A stretch of DNA of 64,000 nucleotides from a virus: the IMG/VR virus record IMGVR_UViG_3300043418_000072, positions 62,001 through 126,000 of that record, one strand, 5' to 3'. Numbering within the stretch: position 1 is the stretch's first letter; each line of letters begins with the position of its first letter. A program made the translations under genes and the position numbers. Shown one piece after another: positions 56,209-63,792 of this stretch. The notes under the pieces were generated by a model. It ran no database searches and was not told where the DNA came from. It saw nothing but the letters and a program-made list of their open reading frames with translations.

Positions 56209-57040
56209 CTTGATTTTTAGTTAGTTGACGAATGGCTTCTACCTGAGTTTCTGTTAAATTTGTTGGAACAGTGATATTTGCAATCAAATACAAATTACCC
56301 CTGTTGGATTGATTTAGCGCATAAAGACCCTGTCCTCCAATTTTAAATTTAGTCCCGGGCTGCGTACCTTGTGGTACTGTGAGACTAAAAGTTCGGTTGT
56401 CTAAAGTGGTAAACTCTTTGCTACATCCAATTATAGCATCAAGGCAATCAATGTCAATGGATGTGAACAAATCAATTCCGTTAATTTGGAATCTCGGGTG
56501 CGGCATAACAACAATATTAACATACAAATCGCCACGCGGCAATGTGGTAAAAAGGTTGTCGCCGAGACCCGGATACTTAATGCTGCTGTCTGAGTATACA
56601 CCACGCGGGATTTCGATATCAACTACTTGGTCTGATGTTGACCGGTTTGTATTGATATTCAGTGTGCGCTTTTGAACTTCCAATGTTTCTGCTAAGTTTA
56701 TTTGCACAGTAACTCGAATGTCTCGGTTACGCTGTTGGCGCTGTTGGAATCCGGCACCATTAAATGCAAACCCAAAATTACGCATTAGGTCATTGATATC
56801 CATATTGCCGGTATTAAAGCCGTGCTGTCTATTGCCAAATGGGTTACTGCGTTCAGCATCGTATTGCTCACGCTTTTCGGGAGTTTCAATCGCTGCGTAT
56901 GCTGCTTGGATTTCTTGGAACTTAGCTGTGTTGCCACCTTTGTCGGGATGGTTCTTGCTGGCAAGACTGCGATATGCCTTTTTGATATCGTCTTGTGTTG
57001 CCGACTCGGTTAAGCCAAGCGTTTCATAGTGAGTTGACAT
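56195..57040 (-). CDS. dnaJ: DnaJ-like J-domain co-chaperone
   Basis: 281 residues. J domain at 1-70 with HPD at 31-33 (SKNHPDKGG); a Gly/Phe-poor linker with FNGAGFQQRQQRNR; C-terminal peptide-binding domain (GVYSDSSIKYPGLGDNLF, RGDLYVNIVVMPHPRF). Lacks the Cys-rich zinc finger, so it is CbpA/type-B-like. Stimulates Hsp70 (host DnaK). 14-base overlap with ClpA suggests a joint chaperone role. Confidence 0.9.
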   Translation of the reverse strand: MSTHYETLGLTESATQDDIKKAYRSLASKNHPDKGGNTAKFQEIQAAYAAIETPEKREQYDAERSNPFGNRQHGFNTGNMDINDLMRNFGFAFNGAGFQQRQQRNRDIRVTVQINLAETLEVQKRTLNINTNRSTSDQVVDIEIPRGVYSDSSIKYPGLGDNLFTTLPRGDLYVNIVVMPHPRFQINGIDLFTSIDIDCLDAIIGCSKEFTTLDNRTFSLTVPQGTQPGTKFKIGGQGLYALNQSNRGNLYLIANITVPTNLTETQVEAIRQLTKNQDATN

Positions 57041-57239
57041 ATTTTAATTGATACCAAGTATAGTCTTGTTCGGGTGCAAACACTGGCGTCACCTTCGCTT
57101 CTGACCTTTTAAGGTTAAACTGTACATCTACTAGACCCGGGATTCCTAAAGCTAGAATTTCATTCCTGATTTGAAACTGCGTAGGAACATCCCATACATC
57201 ATATTGATGATTAGATAATAGTTCATAAATTGGGTTCAT
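57024..57239 (-). CDS. Small hypothetical protein
   Basis: 71 residues from the ATG at 57239, right after the terminator hairpin; the longer upstream frame would run through that hairpin. FQIRNEILALGIPGLVDVQF and QDYTWYQLKYVNSL. Not recognised. 17-base overlap with DnaJ. Confidence 0.6.
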   Translation of the reverse strand: MNPIYELLSNHQYDVWDVPTQFQIRNEILALGIPGLVDVQFNLKRSEAKVTPVFAPEQDYTWYQLKYVNSL

Positions 57240-57241
57240 AA

Positions 57242-57273
57242 AAAAGTCCTGTATGTATATTATACAGGACTTT
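57242..57273 (-). terminator. Rho-independent terminator
   Basis: Perfect 12-bp stem (57243-57254 with 57262-57273), loop GTATATT, then a T-run on the minus strand. It closes the lysis-module transcript after the small secreted protein. Confidence 0.85.
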
Positions 57274-57290
57274 CCATTTGGTGTCAAGTG

Positions 57291-57488
57291 TTACTTAGTT
57301 GGTACTTTTTCGCCTTCGACCTTCTTGTGGACCTTAATAGTCTTACAAGATTGCTTTGTGCTACCATCTTTGTTCTTAACCACTTTGCCTGCTTTGTCTT
57401 TTACTTCAGTGCAGACTTCTTTCTTTTCGCCACCAGCATGTGCGGTTAATGCACACACTGCGATTACGATTGCTAATAGATCTTTCAT
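57291..57488 (-). CDS. Small secreted Lys-rich protein
   Basis: 65 residues with a signal peptide (MKDLLAIVIAVCALTAHAGG) and a mature Lys-rich tail containing two Cys (EVCTEVKDKAGKVVK, SCKTIKVHKKVEGE). Likely exported to the periplasm. Sits in the lysis-gene region, but no lysis motif is seen. Confidence 0.7.
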   Translation of the reverse strand: MKDLLAIVIAVCALTAHAGGEKKEVCTEVKDKAGKVVKNKDGSTKQSCKTIKVHKKVEGEKVPTK

Positions 57489-57497
57489 ATTATTTCC

Positions 57498-57995
57498 TTA
57501 TAGTAATGGTTGTTCAGCTTCTGGGACAATCTTCTTGCCACTTGCTGTTGTTGCTACCACAGTCGGTGCAGCAAAGGTTGGAGTAAACGCTGCTGGTGCA
57601 GGAGTTGCAGTTGGTGCCACTGCTGGAGTCGCTGTAGATAATGTTGGGCTAGGCAAACCTGCTGCATCGGGTACTGCTGATTGTCCAGCTAACTTCTCTT
57701 GTGTACGACCATATGCACTTACGCCTAATACTGCACACATACTCACATGGAACAAGCCACCGCCTTGTAGTGTAATTGGTACCCATTGACGGAATGCATC
57801 ATTGGCCGCTTGTGTTTCCCAAAACTGCACAACGGTGAACATAATTGGGAAGATGGCAAAGTCGCATAAACAGCATGCCATGTACATAAAGGCCGCACAT
57901 GGACGCCAGTATTTCTGCATCCATTCGCCTTTGCCTACTACTTCTGTTTCGACTACTTCTACTTCTACTTCTGGTTTAGTTGATTTCTTAAACAT
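57498..57995 (-). CDS. Holin of the 3-TM type
   Basis: 165 residues. Region around residue 30 (WMQKYWRPCAAFMYMACCLC, DFAIFPIMFTVVQFW) and VSMCAVLGVSAYGRTQ near 85-100 follow the 3-TM holin pattern (WRP...F). The remainder is Pro/Ala/Thr-rich, low complexity. It would form membrane holes that release the GH19 endolysin. Confidence 0.7.
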   Translation of the reverse strand: MFKKSTKPEVEVEVVETEVVGKGEWMQKYWRPCAAFMYMACCLCDFAIFPIMFTVVQFWETQAANDAFRQWVPITLQGGGLFHVSMCAVLGVSAYGRTQEKLAGQSAVPDAAGLPSPTLSTATPAVAPTATPAPAAFTPTFAAPTVVATTASGKKIVPEAEQPLL

Positions 57996-58005
57996 TGTTT
58001 ACTCC

Positions 58006-58551
58006 TTAGAACCAAAGCCAAATGCCTTGACTTAGTAAAACAATGCCAATAACAGCAACCACTTCACTAAACTTATACATCTTATTGTTAACTGACAAGA
58101 TACTTGCACTCAACAACACAATAGCCAATTGGAACGCCATGCTAGCAAACGTTAACCATGGGCTGTGCTTACTTGCTTGGTCGCGGGCAGCTTCGTATGC
58201 TTGCGCTTTTGCTAGCAATTCTTTTTTACCTTCGCCCTTGACTGGATCGCTTTCGTAACGGTCAATTTTTGCTTGCAATGATTCGGCTTTAGCCTTATCC
58301 CCGCGAGCTAGATAGTCATCACGTTGACCTTCGGCGATAGTTTGCTTGATACTCTTAGACTGGAAGAAAGCGTATGTGTCAGTTGCCTTTAACATATTCT
58401 TCAATGCTGCGCCACTGTGTATGTTTGCAAAGTATGTAGTTACCGCCATGAACAATGCCATGATAACAATCACCAAGCCTGCTTTGTCTTTAATTTGTGC
58501 TTCACGCTCCGAGCGTGATAGGGGTTTTGCTTCCTTGATTTCTTCTGCCAT
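58006..58551 (-). CDS. DUF4337-like membrane protein
   Basis: 181 residues. A charged N-terminus, TM (GLVIVIMALFMAVTTYFAN), a helical region with EGQRDDYLARGDKAKAESLQ, then two or three TM (WLTFASMAFQLAIVLLSASI, VVAVIGIVLLSQGIWLW). Architecture and the SPWLTFASMAFQ segment match DUF4337. Function unknown; located in the lysis region with AAGGAGA before its ATG. Confidence 0.7.
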   Translation of the reverse strand: MAEEIKEAKPLSRSEREAQIKDKAGLVIVIMALFMAVTTYFANIHSGAALKNMLKATDTYAFFQSKSIKQTIAEGQRDDYLARGDKAKAESLQAKIDRYESDPVKGEGKKELLAKAQAYEAARDQASKHSPWLTFASMAFQLAIVLLSASILSVNNKMYKFSEVVAVIGIVLLSQGIWLWF

Positions 58552-58571
58552 CTTTGATCTCCTTTATAGTT

Positions 58572-58628
58572 TTAGTTCTTTGGATGCTTGTGTCCACAAT
58601 GTGGACATTCTTCTTTACGGTCGCTCAT
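58572..58628 (-). CDS. 18-residue Cys/His micropeptide ORF
   Basis: MSDRKEECPHCGHKHPKN from the ATG at 58628, which overlaps the lipoprotein stop as ATGA, exactly like the other coupled genes here. The CPHCGHKH spacing would suit a zinc knuckle. The stop at 58572 precedes the next gene's ribosome-binding site. Short, so it may be spurious. Confidence 0.45.
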   Translation of the reverse strand: MSDRKEECPHCGHKHPKN

Positions 58629-58894
58629 TTAGATACTCCCTCAAAAATTTGTTTTTGTACTCGATACCATTCCTGCCAGGTATCAACCTTTACTGCACAC
58701 TCGTAGTAGGTGCTGTAATTCTGCGTCACCGTCGCAGTCAACTCACTCAACTTCACCCCGTTCTCTACTGTCGTCAGCTGTGGACATGACTCCATAGCGG
58801 CTTTGCCCGGTTCGTCGGGGAACTTAGCCACAACCGGTGCAGTTGTGCTACATCCTGATAATAATAGTGCAAACGCGATTAACGTATATTTCAT
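58625..58894 (-). CDS. Outer-spanin-like lipoprotein
   Basis: 89 residues from the ATG at 58894 (MKYTLIAFALLLSGCSTTAP), which overlaps the preceding stop as TAATG. The signal peptide ends in the lipobox LSGC, so it is an outer- or inner-membrane lipoprotein. Pairs naturally with the membrane/coiled-coil protein two genes upstream as an Rz/Rz1-type spanin, though the lipoprotein is longer and more structured than most Rz1. Confidence 0.7.
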   Translation of the reverse strand: MKYTLIAFALLLSGCSTTAPVVAKFPDEPGKAAMESCPQLTTVENGVKLSELTATVTQNYSTYYECAVKVDTWQEWYRVQKQIFEGVSK

Positions 58895-59274
58895 TAGCAA
58901 TTCCATTTACGCAAAGCCAGTGCCTTGCGAGTTGGCTTACCGTTTTCGTCCTTCATTGGGCCTTCCATGCCACTCATTCGAGCACAGAAACTCTTACGGC
59001 GCTTGGCATCTTTGCTGTCCGGCTTTAGTTCACTAGGCTTTTTAGTGACTGCGGTTTGTAGTTTGCTGCCTGGATGCTCTCTACGATAGCTGTCAACACC
59101 CTTTTGATTTAGGCCGCCATTTTTATTCTTACCTGACTTCTTTTGCCAAGCTGCGGTTTCGTCAACGGCACTTTCTTCTGCCTTTTCACAACTACCCGGA
59201 GAATACTCCTTTGTACCAGGAACACGCTTATAACCGTCCCAACATGCTTCTGTAATAATTTCGTTAATTTTCAT
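58894..59274 (-). CDS. DUF6321-like protein with capsid-targeting-like start
   Basis: 126 residues. Begins MKINEIITEACWDGY, sharing MxINEIITEA with the gene at 726; the codons differ, so the peptide is conserved. The rest (YKRVPGTKEYSPGSCEKAEE, GGLNQKGVDSYRREHPGSKL, KRRKSFCARMSGMEGPMKDE, ALALRKWNC) matches DUF6321-type phage proteins. Inferred head-associated after leader removal. Sits within the lysis gene order. Confidence 0.7.
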   Translation of the reverse strand: MKINEIITEACWDGYKRVPGTKEYSPGSCEKAEESAVDETAAWQKKSGKNKNGGLNQKGVDSYRREHPGSKLQTAVTKKPSELKPDSKDAKRRKSFCARMSGMEGPMKDENGKPTRKALALRKWNC

Positions 59275-59732
59275 TTAATGGCCTCGTTCTTTGCTGCGGC
59301 GTTGTGTGCTTTAACTACCGGCTCGGGGATCTTGCAGGTAGCATCATATTTGGTAACTTCACGAGTGATGTATTGTTTAACCACTACAGCCTTCTCACGA
59401 ATTACTCGAACTTTTTCCTTACTCTTCTTTGCTAGCTTATCATTGGCAGTTTTAGCTTCAGCTTCTGCTGCTGCTACTTTAACTTCCATTTCAGCAACCC
59501 GGGCACGCCATTGCGTTTCCGCTGCATACCCACCTTCGAAGTAAACACCTGCAGCCAAGGTAATTGCACTAACAAGCTGTGCTATATTAACGTAACTAGA
59601 CAACATTGGCAGAGACATAAGAATCCTGTTAACAACAAAGAAACTTAGGAATGTACCGATGATACCCGCAATTAAGATAGCGTGAACTACAAATTGCAGG
59701 AAGCTGTCGGGTAGGAAATGTAGCAACCACAT
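59271..59732 (-). CDS. Inner spanin / holin-like membrane protein
   Basis: 153 residues. Two membrane helices (FVVHAILIAGIIGTFLSFFV, NIAQLVSAITLAAGVYF) then a coiled coil (MEVKVAAAEAEAKTANDKLA) and a periplasmic C-terminus with EVTKYDATCKIPEPV. Placement between endolysin and lipoprotein fits an i-spanin (Rz-like), but two spans instead of one would make it a holin-spanin hybrid. Overlaps the DUF6321 gene by ATGA. Confidence 0.6.
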   Translation of the reverse strand: MWLLHFLPDSFLQFVVHAILIAGIIGTFLSFFVVNRILMSLPMLSSYVNIAQLVSAITLAAGVYFEGGYAAETQWRARVAEMEVKVAAAEAEAKTANDKLAKKSKEKVRVIREKAVVVKQYITREVTKYDATCKIPEPVVKAHNAAAKNEAIK

Positions 59733-59733
59733 A

Positions 59734-60360
59734 TCAAGCGCCTAGTACGTGCAATGCGTGTTGGTAATGCTTAATGCGATCCTCAAGTCCAATGGTACCG
59801 CCATTAATGCGTTTAGTCAACATTAGAATGTCGCCTTTATCAGCAAATTGGTTCAAGTTGTTAGATTCCCAGAACCAAGCTGCACTTTGTACACAACCCT
59901 CAAATGTAGTTAAATGCTCGCTAGCTTCTTCTACATCAATTTCAAGACTTTGTGCATAGCGGGTGTAATTGTCTTTACCAGTTAGCTGGATTAAGCCACG
60001 CCCGCAATAGCGATATCCGTCACCCGATTCTTCTGGGCCGTTGCCCATACGGTTGGCGTAAATTCTGTTAGCAATCGCAGCTTGCTTATCTGGCATAGCG
60101 CAATAGCGAGTAGCAGTTTCGAGGTCAAAGTACTTCTTAAACAATGTCACTAGGGTAGCAGGACGATAGTTTAAGTTTTCTTTAATAGCAGTAAATCCGC
60201 CGCTTTCGTGGGCGCATTGTGCAAGGAACGCTGCAAGGCGTTGGGGTGTGTCAATATCGTAGTCCGGAAGGATTTCGCACAAGGCTTCGTGCCAATGCTC
60301 TACGTGTTTGTTACCGGGGATGATTTGTTTTAATTGGTCGAGCGACAGGTTTAAACTCAT
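59734..60360 (-). CDS. GH19 (chitinase-type) endolysin
   Basis: 208 residues. GH19 fold: FLAQCAHESGGFTAIKENLN near 45-64 (catalytic Glu52 and Glu61), YRYCGRGLIQLTGKDNYTRY near 116-135 and FWESNNLNQFAD near 160-175. Cleaves peptidoglycan glycan. Lacks a signal peptide, so it depends on the holin. Its ribosome-binding site is inside a hairpin with an internal late-promoter motif (60367-60402), as for T4 lysozyme gene e. Confidence 0.92.
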   Translation of the reverse strand: MSLNLSLDQLKQIIPGNKHVEHWHEALCEILPDYDIDTPQRLAAFLAQCAHESGGFTAIKENLNYRPATLVTLFKKYFDLETATRYCAMPDKQAAIANRIYANRMGNGPEESGDGYRYCGRGLIQLTGKDNYTRYAQSLEIDVEEASEHLTTFEGCVQSAAWFWESNNLNQFADKGDILMLTKRINGGTIGLEDRIKHYQHALHVLGA

Positions 60361-60366
60361 TGAAAA

Positions 60367-60402
60367 GCTCCTAAATAGCTACAGTATTTAGCTAGTAGGA
60401 GC
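60367..60402 (-). promoter_or_regulatory. Hairpin hiding the endolysin RBS, with late-promoter motif in its loop
   Basis: Arms GCTCCTA (60367-60373) and TAGGAGC (60396-60402), extended by AGCT/AGCT. On the minus strand the 3' arm is the TAGGAGC ribosome-binding site for the endolysin. The loop holds CTAAATACT (60383-60391), matching the T4 late consensus. Late transcripts would start downstream of the 5' arm and leave the site open; earlier read-through transcripts would fold and be silent. Confidence 0.65.
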
Positions 60403-60411
60403 CAAAATGGA

Positions 60412-60972
60412 TTAGCGGATTCCTGCTGCGATTCTTAGAGATTCAGTGAAATCGTTCTTAGGAGCTTTAGTAGTTACTTCTACTCCTGCTGCTGCTTTCA
60501 TTTTATCAATGTCTTCTTTGCCGTATCGCTCATTGTATGATTTAGCAGATAACGGAACTAGGTCAGCGATGCTATTAACAGTTGCTTCGTGATCGGTTTC
60601 GTCTGAGCGGTAACGTACACGCCAATCTTCGATGCTCTGCTCTGTCAAGTTCATCATGTCTTGTAACAGTTTGTGTACATTCTTTGGGAGATCGTAATCG
60701 CGTTCTAATTCGACAAACACCAGGTATGCGCCGTCATCTAATTCGCCGCTACTAACATCAGCATCGATTACCCACTCGTACCCTTTTTCGCAAAAACTAA
60801 CTAGGTCTTCTGCTGGTTCTTTTGTGGCAAGTTTAAAACTTAGTACTGCAACATCTTCGTCGCGCCCTAGCTTGCTCTTGTATTCATCAATATGCAACTC
60901 AGGGTGGATAAGGCGCTTTAAGTCGCCGTACTCTAGCCCTTCTTTAAGCTGCTGGTGCTGGTGCTGGTTCAT
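60412..60972 (-). CDS. Conserved phage hypothetical upstream of endolysin
   Basis: 186 residues. LEYGDLKRLIHPELHIDEYK, VLSFKLATKEPAEDLVSFCE, YEWVIDADVSSGELDDGAYL, and IEDWRVRYRSDETDHEATVN. Alpha/beta; its style matches conserved proteins of T4-like marine phages. May be virion-associated. 29-base overlap with the preceding gene. Confidence 0.65.
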   Translation of the reverse strand: MNQHQHQQLKEGLEYGDLKRLIHPELHIDEYKSKLGRDEDVAVLSFKLATKEPAEDLVSFCEKGYEWVIDADVSSGELDDGAYLVFVELERDYDLPKNVHKLLQDMMNLTEQSIEDWRVRYRSDETDHEATVNSIADLVPLSAKSYNERYGKEDIDKMKAAAGVEVTTKAPKNDFTESLRIAAGIR

Positions 60973-61510
60973 TACCTGGTCCTTGTTGTGGATTTACTTG
61001 TTCTGCGTTGCCGGTCTTGTACATCTTATCGTCTTGACCAGTTTCATATGCTTGCTCAATGTCTTCCATATCGATACTACCAGACTCAAGTTCCAAGCTA
61101 CCTTGGTGGATTTCTTGCATAAGCGTCTTAGGCATTACAATCTTAACTAACCAAACCGGGCTCTCGCCTTTCTTAGGCACCTTCGTTCCGGGCTTAAAGT
61201 CGTTGGGGTTTTTAACTTTAATCGGATATTCTAGAGTGTCTCGCTTGTAATAGACTTCGCAGTTATATTCTACTAGGCGCTCTGCTGCACGTGGGTCGGG
61301 CATAAATTTGTGCGGCCACATAAACGTGCAAGTAACAAAGTACTTCTCGTAGATTGGGCCTTCTACTAACTCCCCGTTCTTCCAGTTTTTAAACGCATAC
61401 AAGTCTAACTCGTCAATTACACGTTCAAAGTCCATAAGGGTAGCTAATGCACTGTCTGTCATAGTCAGTGTTTTTGTATTGTTAATTACATCTTTAATGC
61501 TCTGAGCCAT
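60944..61510 (-). CDS. Conserved phage structural-like protein
   Basis: 188 residues. MTDSALATLMDFERVIDELD, YFVTCTFMWPHKFMPDPRAA, VYYKRDTLEYPIKVKNPNDF, then a long acidic/Pro-rich tail. Beta-rich centre; structural (baseplate or tail) role is possible but unproven. A late-type motif at 61532-61538 precedes it. Confidence 0.62.
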   Translation of the reverse strand: MAQSIKDVINNTKTLTMTDSALATLMDFERVIDELDLYAFKNWKNGELVEGPIYEKYFVTCTFMWPHKFMPDPRAAERLVEYNCEVYYKRDTLEYPIKVKNPNDFKPGTKVPKKGESPVWLVKIVMPKTLMQEIHQGSLELESGSIDMEDIEQAYETGQDDKMYKTGNAEQVNPQQGPGNEPAPAPAA

Positions 61511-61514
61511 TGTT

Positions 61515-62150
61515 TTATTCCGCTTTTGTATTATTTAGCCCGCTTGCTGTTCTAACTACAAGGTCTAATGGCTGATCCCCTACTGCGGAAAAATACTTAG
61601 CATTGGGATCTTGTGACAATATTTCATCTAGCTTAACTGGATCGACATGCACCGGAAACTCTAGCTGTTTAGCAATACTCTTAATATAATTTGCTTTATA
61701 CAAATACAATAACTCAGTGCTTAGGTATACTGGATTGTGTCCCATTAAATATGGAATAGCTTTTTCAAAGTGCGGTAAAGTAATCTGTCCGCGCAATCTA
61801 GTCTGCTGATGCTCTAAGATGTTTTTGTCTCTACCAATTATTGCAAATTTTAAGTTATACCCTATGTCTTTTGCTGCGTTAACAAAACCTTTATAATCCG
61901 GGATTGATACGCTTCCTTTATACATATAGGGGCAGCTTATGCTAGTAAACGCAAACTTATCAAACTGTATGTCTTTAAGTGAGAGAGGCCGACGCCAAGC
62001 TTCGGCAAATGGTTCTTGATCGTGTGGCGCCCAGTAATTATTTGTTAGATAGTCCCACCCAAACACATTTGCATTGGCTGCAAATATTTTTGAAAATAAA
62101 TGATTCCCGGACCCCTGGGGGCCGGTTATCACCAATAAGGTTTTTGACAT
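61515..62150 (-). CDS. P-loop kinase or sulfotransferase-like protein
   Basis: 211 residues. LLVITGPQGSGNHLFSKIFA at the N-terminus is a Walker-A-like loop (GPQGSGNHL) with a variant ending. Remaining: FAFTSISCPYMYKGSVSIPD, FAIIGRDKNILEHQQTRLRG, YLSTELLYLYKANYIKS. The IGRDxxILEHQQTR part resembles the 3' motif of sulfotransferases. Could be either; overlaps TctC (TGATG). Confidence 0.6.
   Translation of the reverse strand: MSKTLLVITGPQGSGNHLFSKIFAANANVFGWDYLTNNYWAPHDQEPFAEAWRRPLSLKDIQFDKFAFTSISCPYMYKGSVSIPDYKGFVNAAKDIGYNLKFAIIGRDKNILEHQQTRLRGQITLPHFEKAIPYLMGHNPVYLSTELLYLYKANYIKSIAKQLEFPVHVDPVKLDEILSQDPNAKYFSAVGDQPLDLVVRTASGLNNTKAE
61532..61538 (-). promoter_or_regulatory. Late-promoter-like motif CTAAATA
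   Basis: Minus strand CTAAATAATAC, 22 bases before the ATG at 61510. Confidence 0.5.
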
Positions 62151-63109
62151 CAGTCTAGTAAGTTAATTTGTTGACTTAACGGAATGAACACGCTGCGCAA
62201 CTGCTCAATGTGTCGATTAAACCCCGAAGGAGTAAGTTCACGCTCGTCAATGAATATTAGATTGGTATCGTAATACTGCTTGATCTCTGCGCTACGCAAT
62301 GCAGGGATGAAATTTTTAGCATACCAGTCCACAATCTCTTTAGGGGTGTTTGGCGGCAATGCAAGTGCCCATGCTGCAAATACGTTAATGTAGCTGCCGC
62401 CCACTCGAATAGGTTCTGCTGCGGGCAAATTAGCAAGGCGCTTTTCACCAGTGATGCCAATTACTTTAACGTGCCCGCTTTGTACTAGTGGCAGCGCAAT
62501 AGCAATGGGCATGATTCCAAACTCAATTCCTGCATCGCTAGCCACGGCTGTAACTGCCTGCAACGGGCCAGGGAACTGTGTAAACTTAACTTGAGTTTTG
62601 TTTCCACCAGCTTTCATCATAAAGAACTCGTATGCCATTCTGTGAGCTCCTCCACCAATTGCAAAAGTAATTGGCTTGTCTGTTTCTTTAACTAACTTAG
62701 CAAGTTCTGCAGGAGTAGTAATCTTGCTCTTGGGATTGGCAACGATCGCCAACGGACTCTTGCCCATACCAAATGCAGTTGTAAAACTGTTGTATTGGAA
62801 CTGCTTAATGTCCTTTTGCCAAATGTCATTTGTTACGTAGGTACTCATGTAACTGGGGATAGCAATAGTGTGGCCATCAGGTTTGGCGTTATATAGCAAG
62901 TTCATTGATACTACGCTGTCTGCGCCGGGCTTGAGGTCAATTACAAACACAGCAGGATTGGTTTTGTTAACCACTGCACTAATGGCGCGAAATCCAACTT
63001 CGTTGCCTGAGCCGGGTTGGTTACCAATTAAGACTGTAATGGGTTTAGTGGGTTCCCATGCAAACGCTAGCACAGGGATTAGTAGTAAGGTGATTAAAAA
63101 CTTTTTCAT
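62150..63109 (-). CDS. TctC/Bug-type periplasmic solute-binding protein
   Basis: 319 residues with a signal peptide (MKKFLITLLLIPVLAFA). KPITVLIGNQPGSGNEVGFR, LLYNAKPDGHTIAIPSYMST, FGMGKSPLAIVANPKSK, TFAIGGGAHRMAYEFFMMKA and VKVIGITGEKRLANLPA follow the TTT substrate-binding fold that captures carboxylates in Burkholderiales. An auxiliary gene likely acquired from a host; ATGA-overlap with the preceding phage gene shows it is integrated into the operon. Binding target unknown. Confidence 0.88.
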   Translation of the reverse strand: MKKFLITLLLIPVLAFAWEPTKPITVLIGNQPGSGNEVGFRAISAVVNKTNPAVFVIDLKPGADSVVSMNLLYNAKPDGHTIAIPSYMSTYVTNDIWQKDIKQFQYNSFTTAFGMGKSPLAIVANPKSKITTPAELAKLVKETDKPITFAIGGGAHRMAYEFFMMKAGGNKTQVKFTQFPGPLQAVTAVASDAGIEFGIMPIAIALPLVQSGHVKVIGITGEKRLANLPAAEPIRVGGSYINVFAAWALALPPNTPKEIVDWYAKNFIPALRSAEIKQYYDTNLIFIDERELTPSGFNRHIEQLRSVFIPLSQQINLLD

Positions 63110-63792
63110 ATTGTTCTCCGATTTAAATTAGTTTTAGATAGCAACCGGACTGGGTGCAAGTTAATCCAGTTATCTATGTGAGTTTGTTGAGGTTCGTTAA
63201 TTGAAAGGTCAAAATTGTTAAGTAATGCAGTACCAGGATCGTTAACTAGGTCTTTTAAAGAAACTTTAACATCAGCTTGGTCCATTGCCTGCTGCACCCC
63301 TTTTGTATAAATCTCACCGTCGATTACTTCTGCATTTCGTATAGCAAGTTTTGTACGCCTAATAGCTTCAGTTGTAGTTACAATTTCGTCTTTATACCAT
63401 TTTTTATAATATGCAAATGCTTTCTTATACCATGCCAATCTAAGCTCAGTGCGTAAGTCAGTATAGAGAAAAACTTTCTTCCCTGGTAAAGATTCCCACT
63501 GTTCAATATGATTGCAAGTGAAATATATTTTGTGTTTCCCAAGGTCCATTGTTTGAGTAACAGAATTTATAGGCCACGATTCAGTATTCTTCCATTCCGT
63601 CCCAACGGTCCACTGATTCTTGTATACTACTTTTTTAAAAAATAAAAACCATGACCGGTAAGAGTTGAGGGTGATATTTTCATGATGGAAATGGCATGTA
63701 TAGTTGCCACTTAACAATAACAAGTGCAAGAATAAAAAGCCGCCACTGCCACCGTAGTAGAATATATTTAGATCGCTAGAGTCTTTGCTCAT
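63106..63792 (-). CDS. P-loop/sulfotransferase-like phage protein
   Basis: 228 residues. LNIFYYGGSGGFLFLHLLLL (glycine-rich loop), LGKHKIYFTCNHIEQWESLP, KKVFLYTDLRTELRLAWYKK, then DLVNDPGTALLNNFDLS. The layout (loop, D-x-R-T near 130, terminal helix) recalls divergent phage sulfotransferase-like proteins. Function unproven. Overlaps TctC and the edge gene by ATGA. Confidence 0.55.
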   Translation of the reverse strand: MSKDSSDLNIFYYGGSGGFLFLHLLLLSGNYTCHFHHENITLNSYRSWFLFFKKVVYKNQWTVGTEWKNTESWPINSVTQTMDLGKHKIYFTCNHIEQWESLPGKKVFLYTDLRTELRLAWYKKAFAYYKKWYKDEIVTTTEAIRRTKLAIRNAEVIDGEIYTKGVQQAMDQADVKVSLKDLVNDPGTALLNNFDLSINEPQQTHIDNWINLHPVRLLSKTNLNRRTI

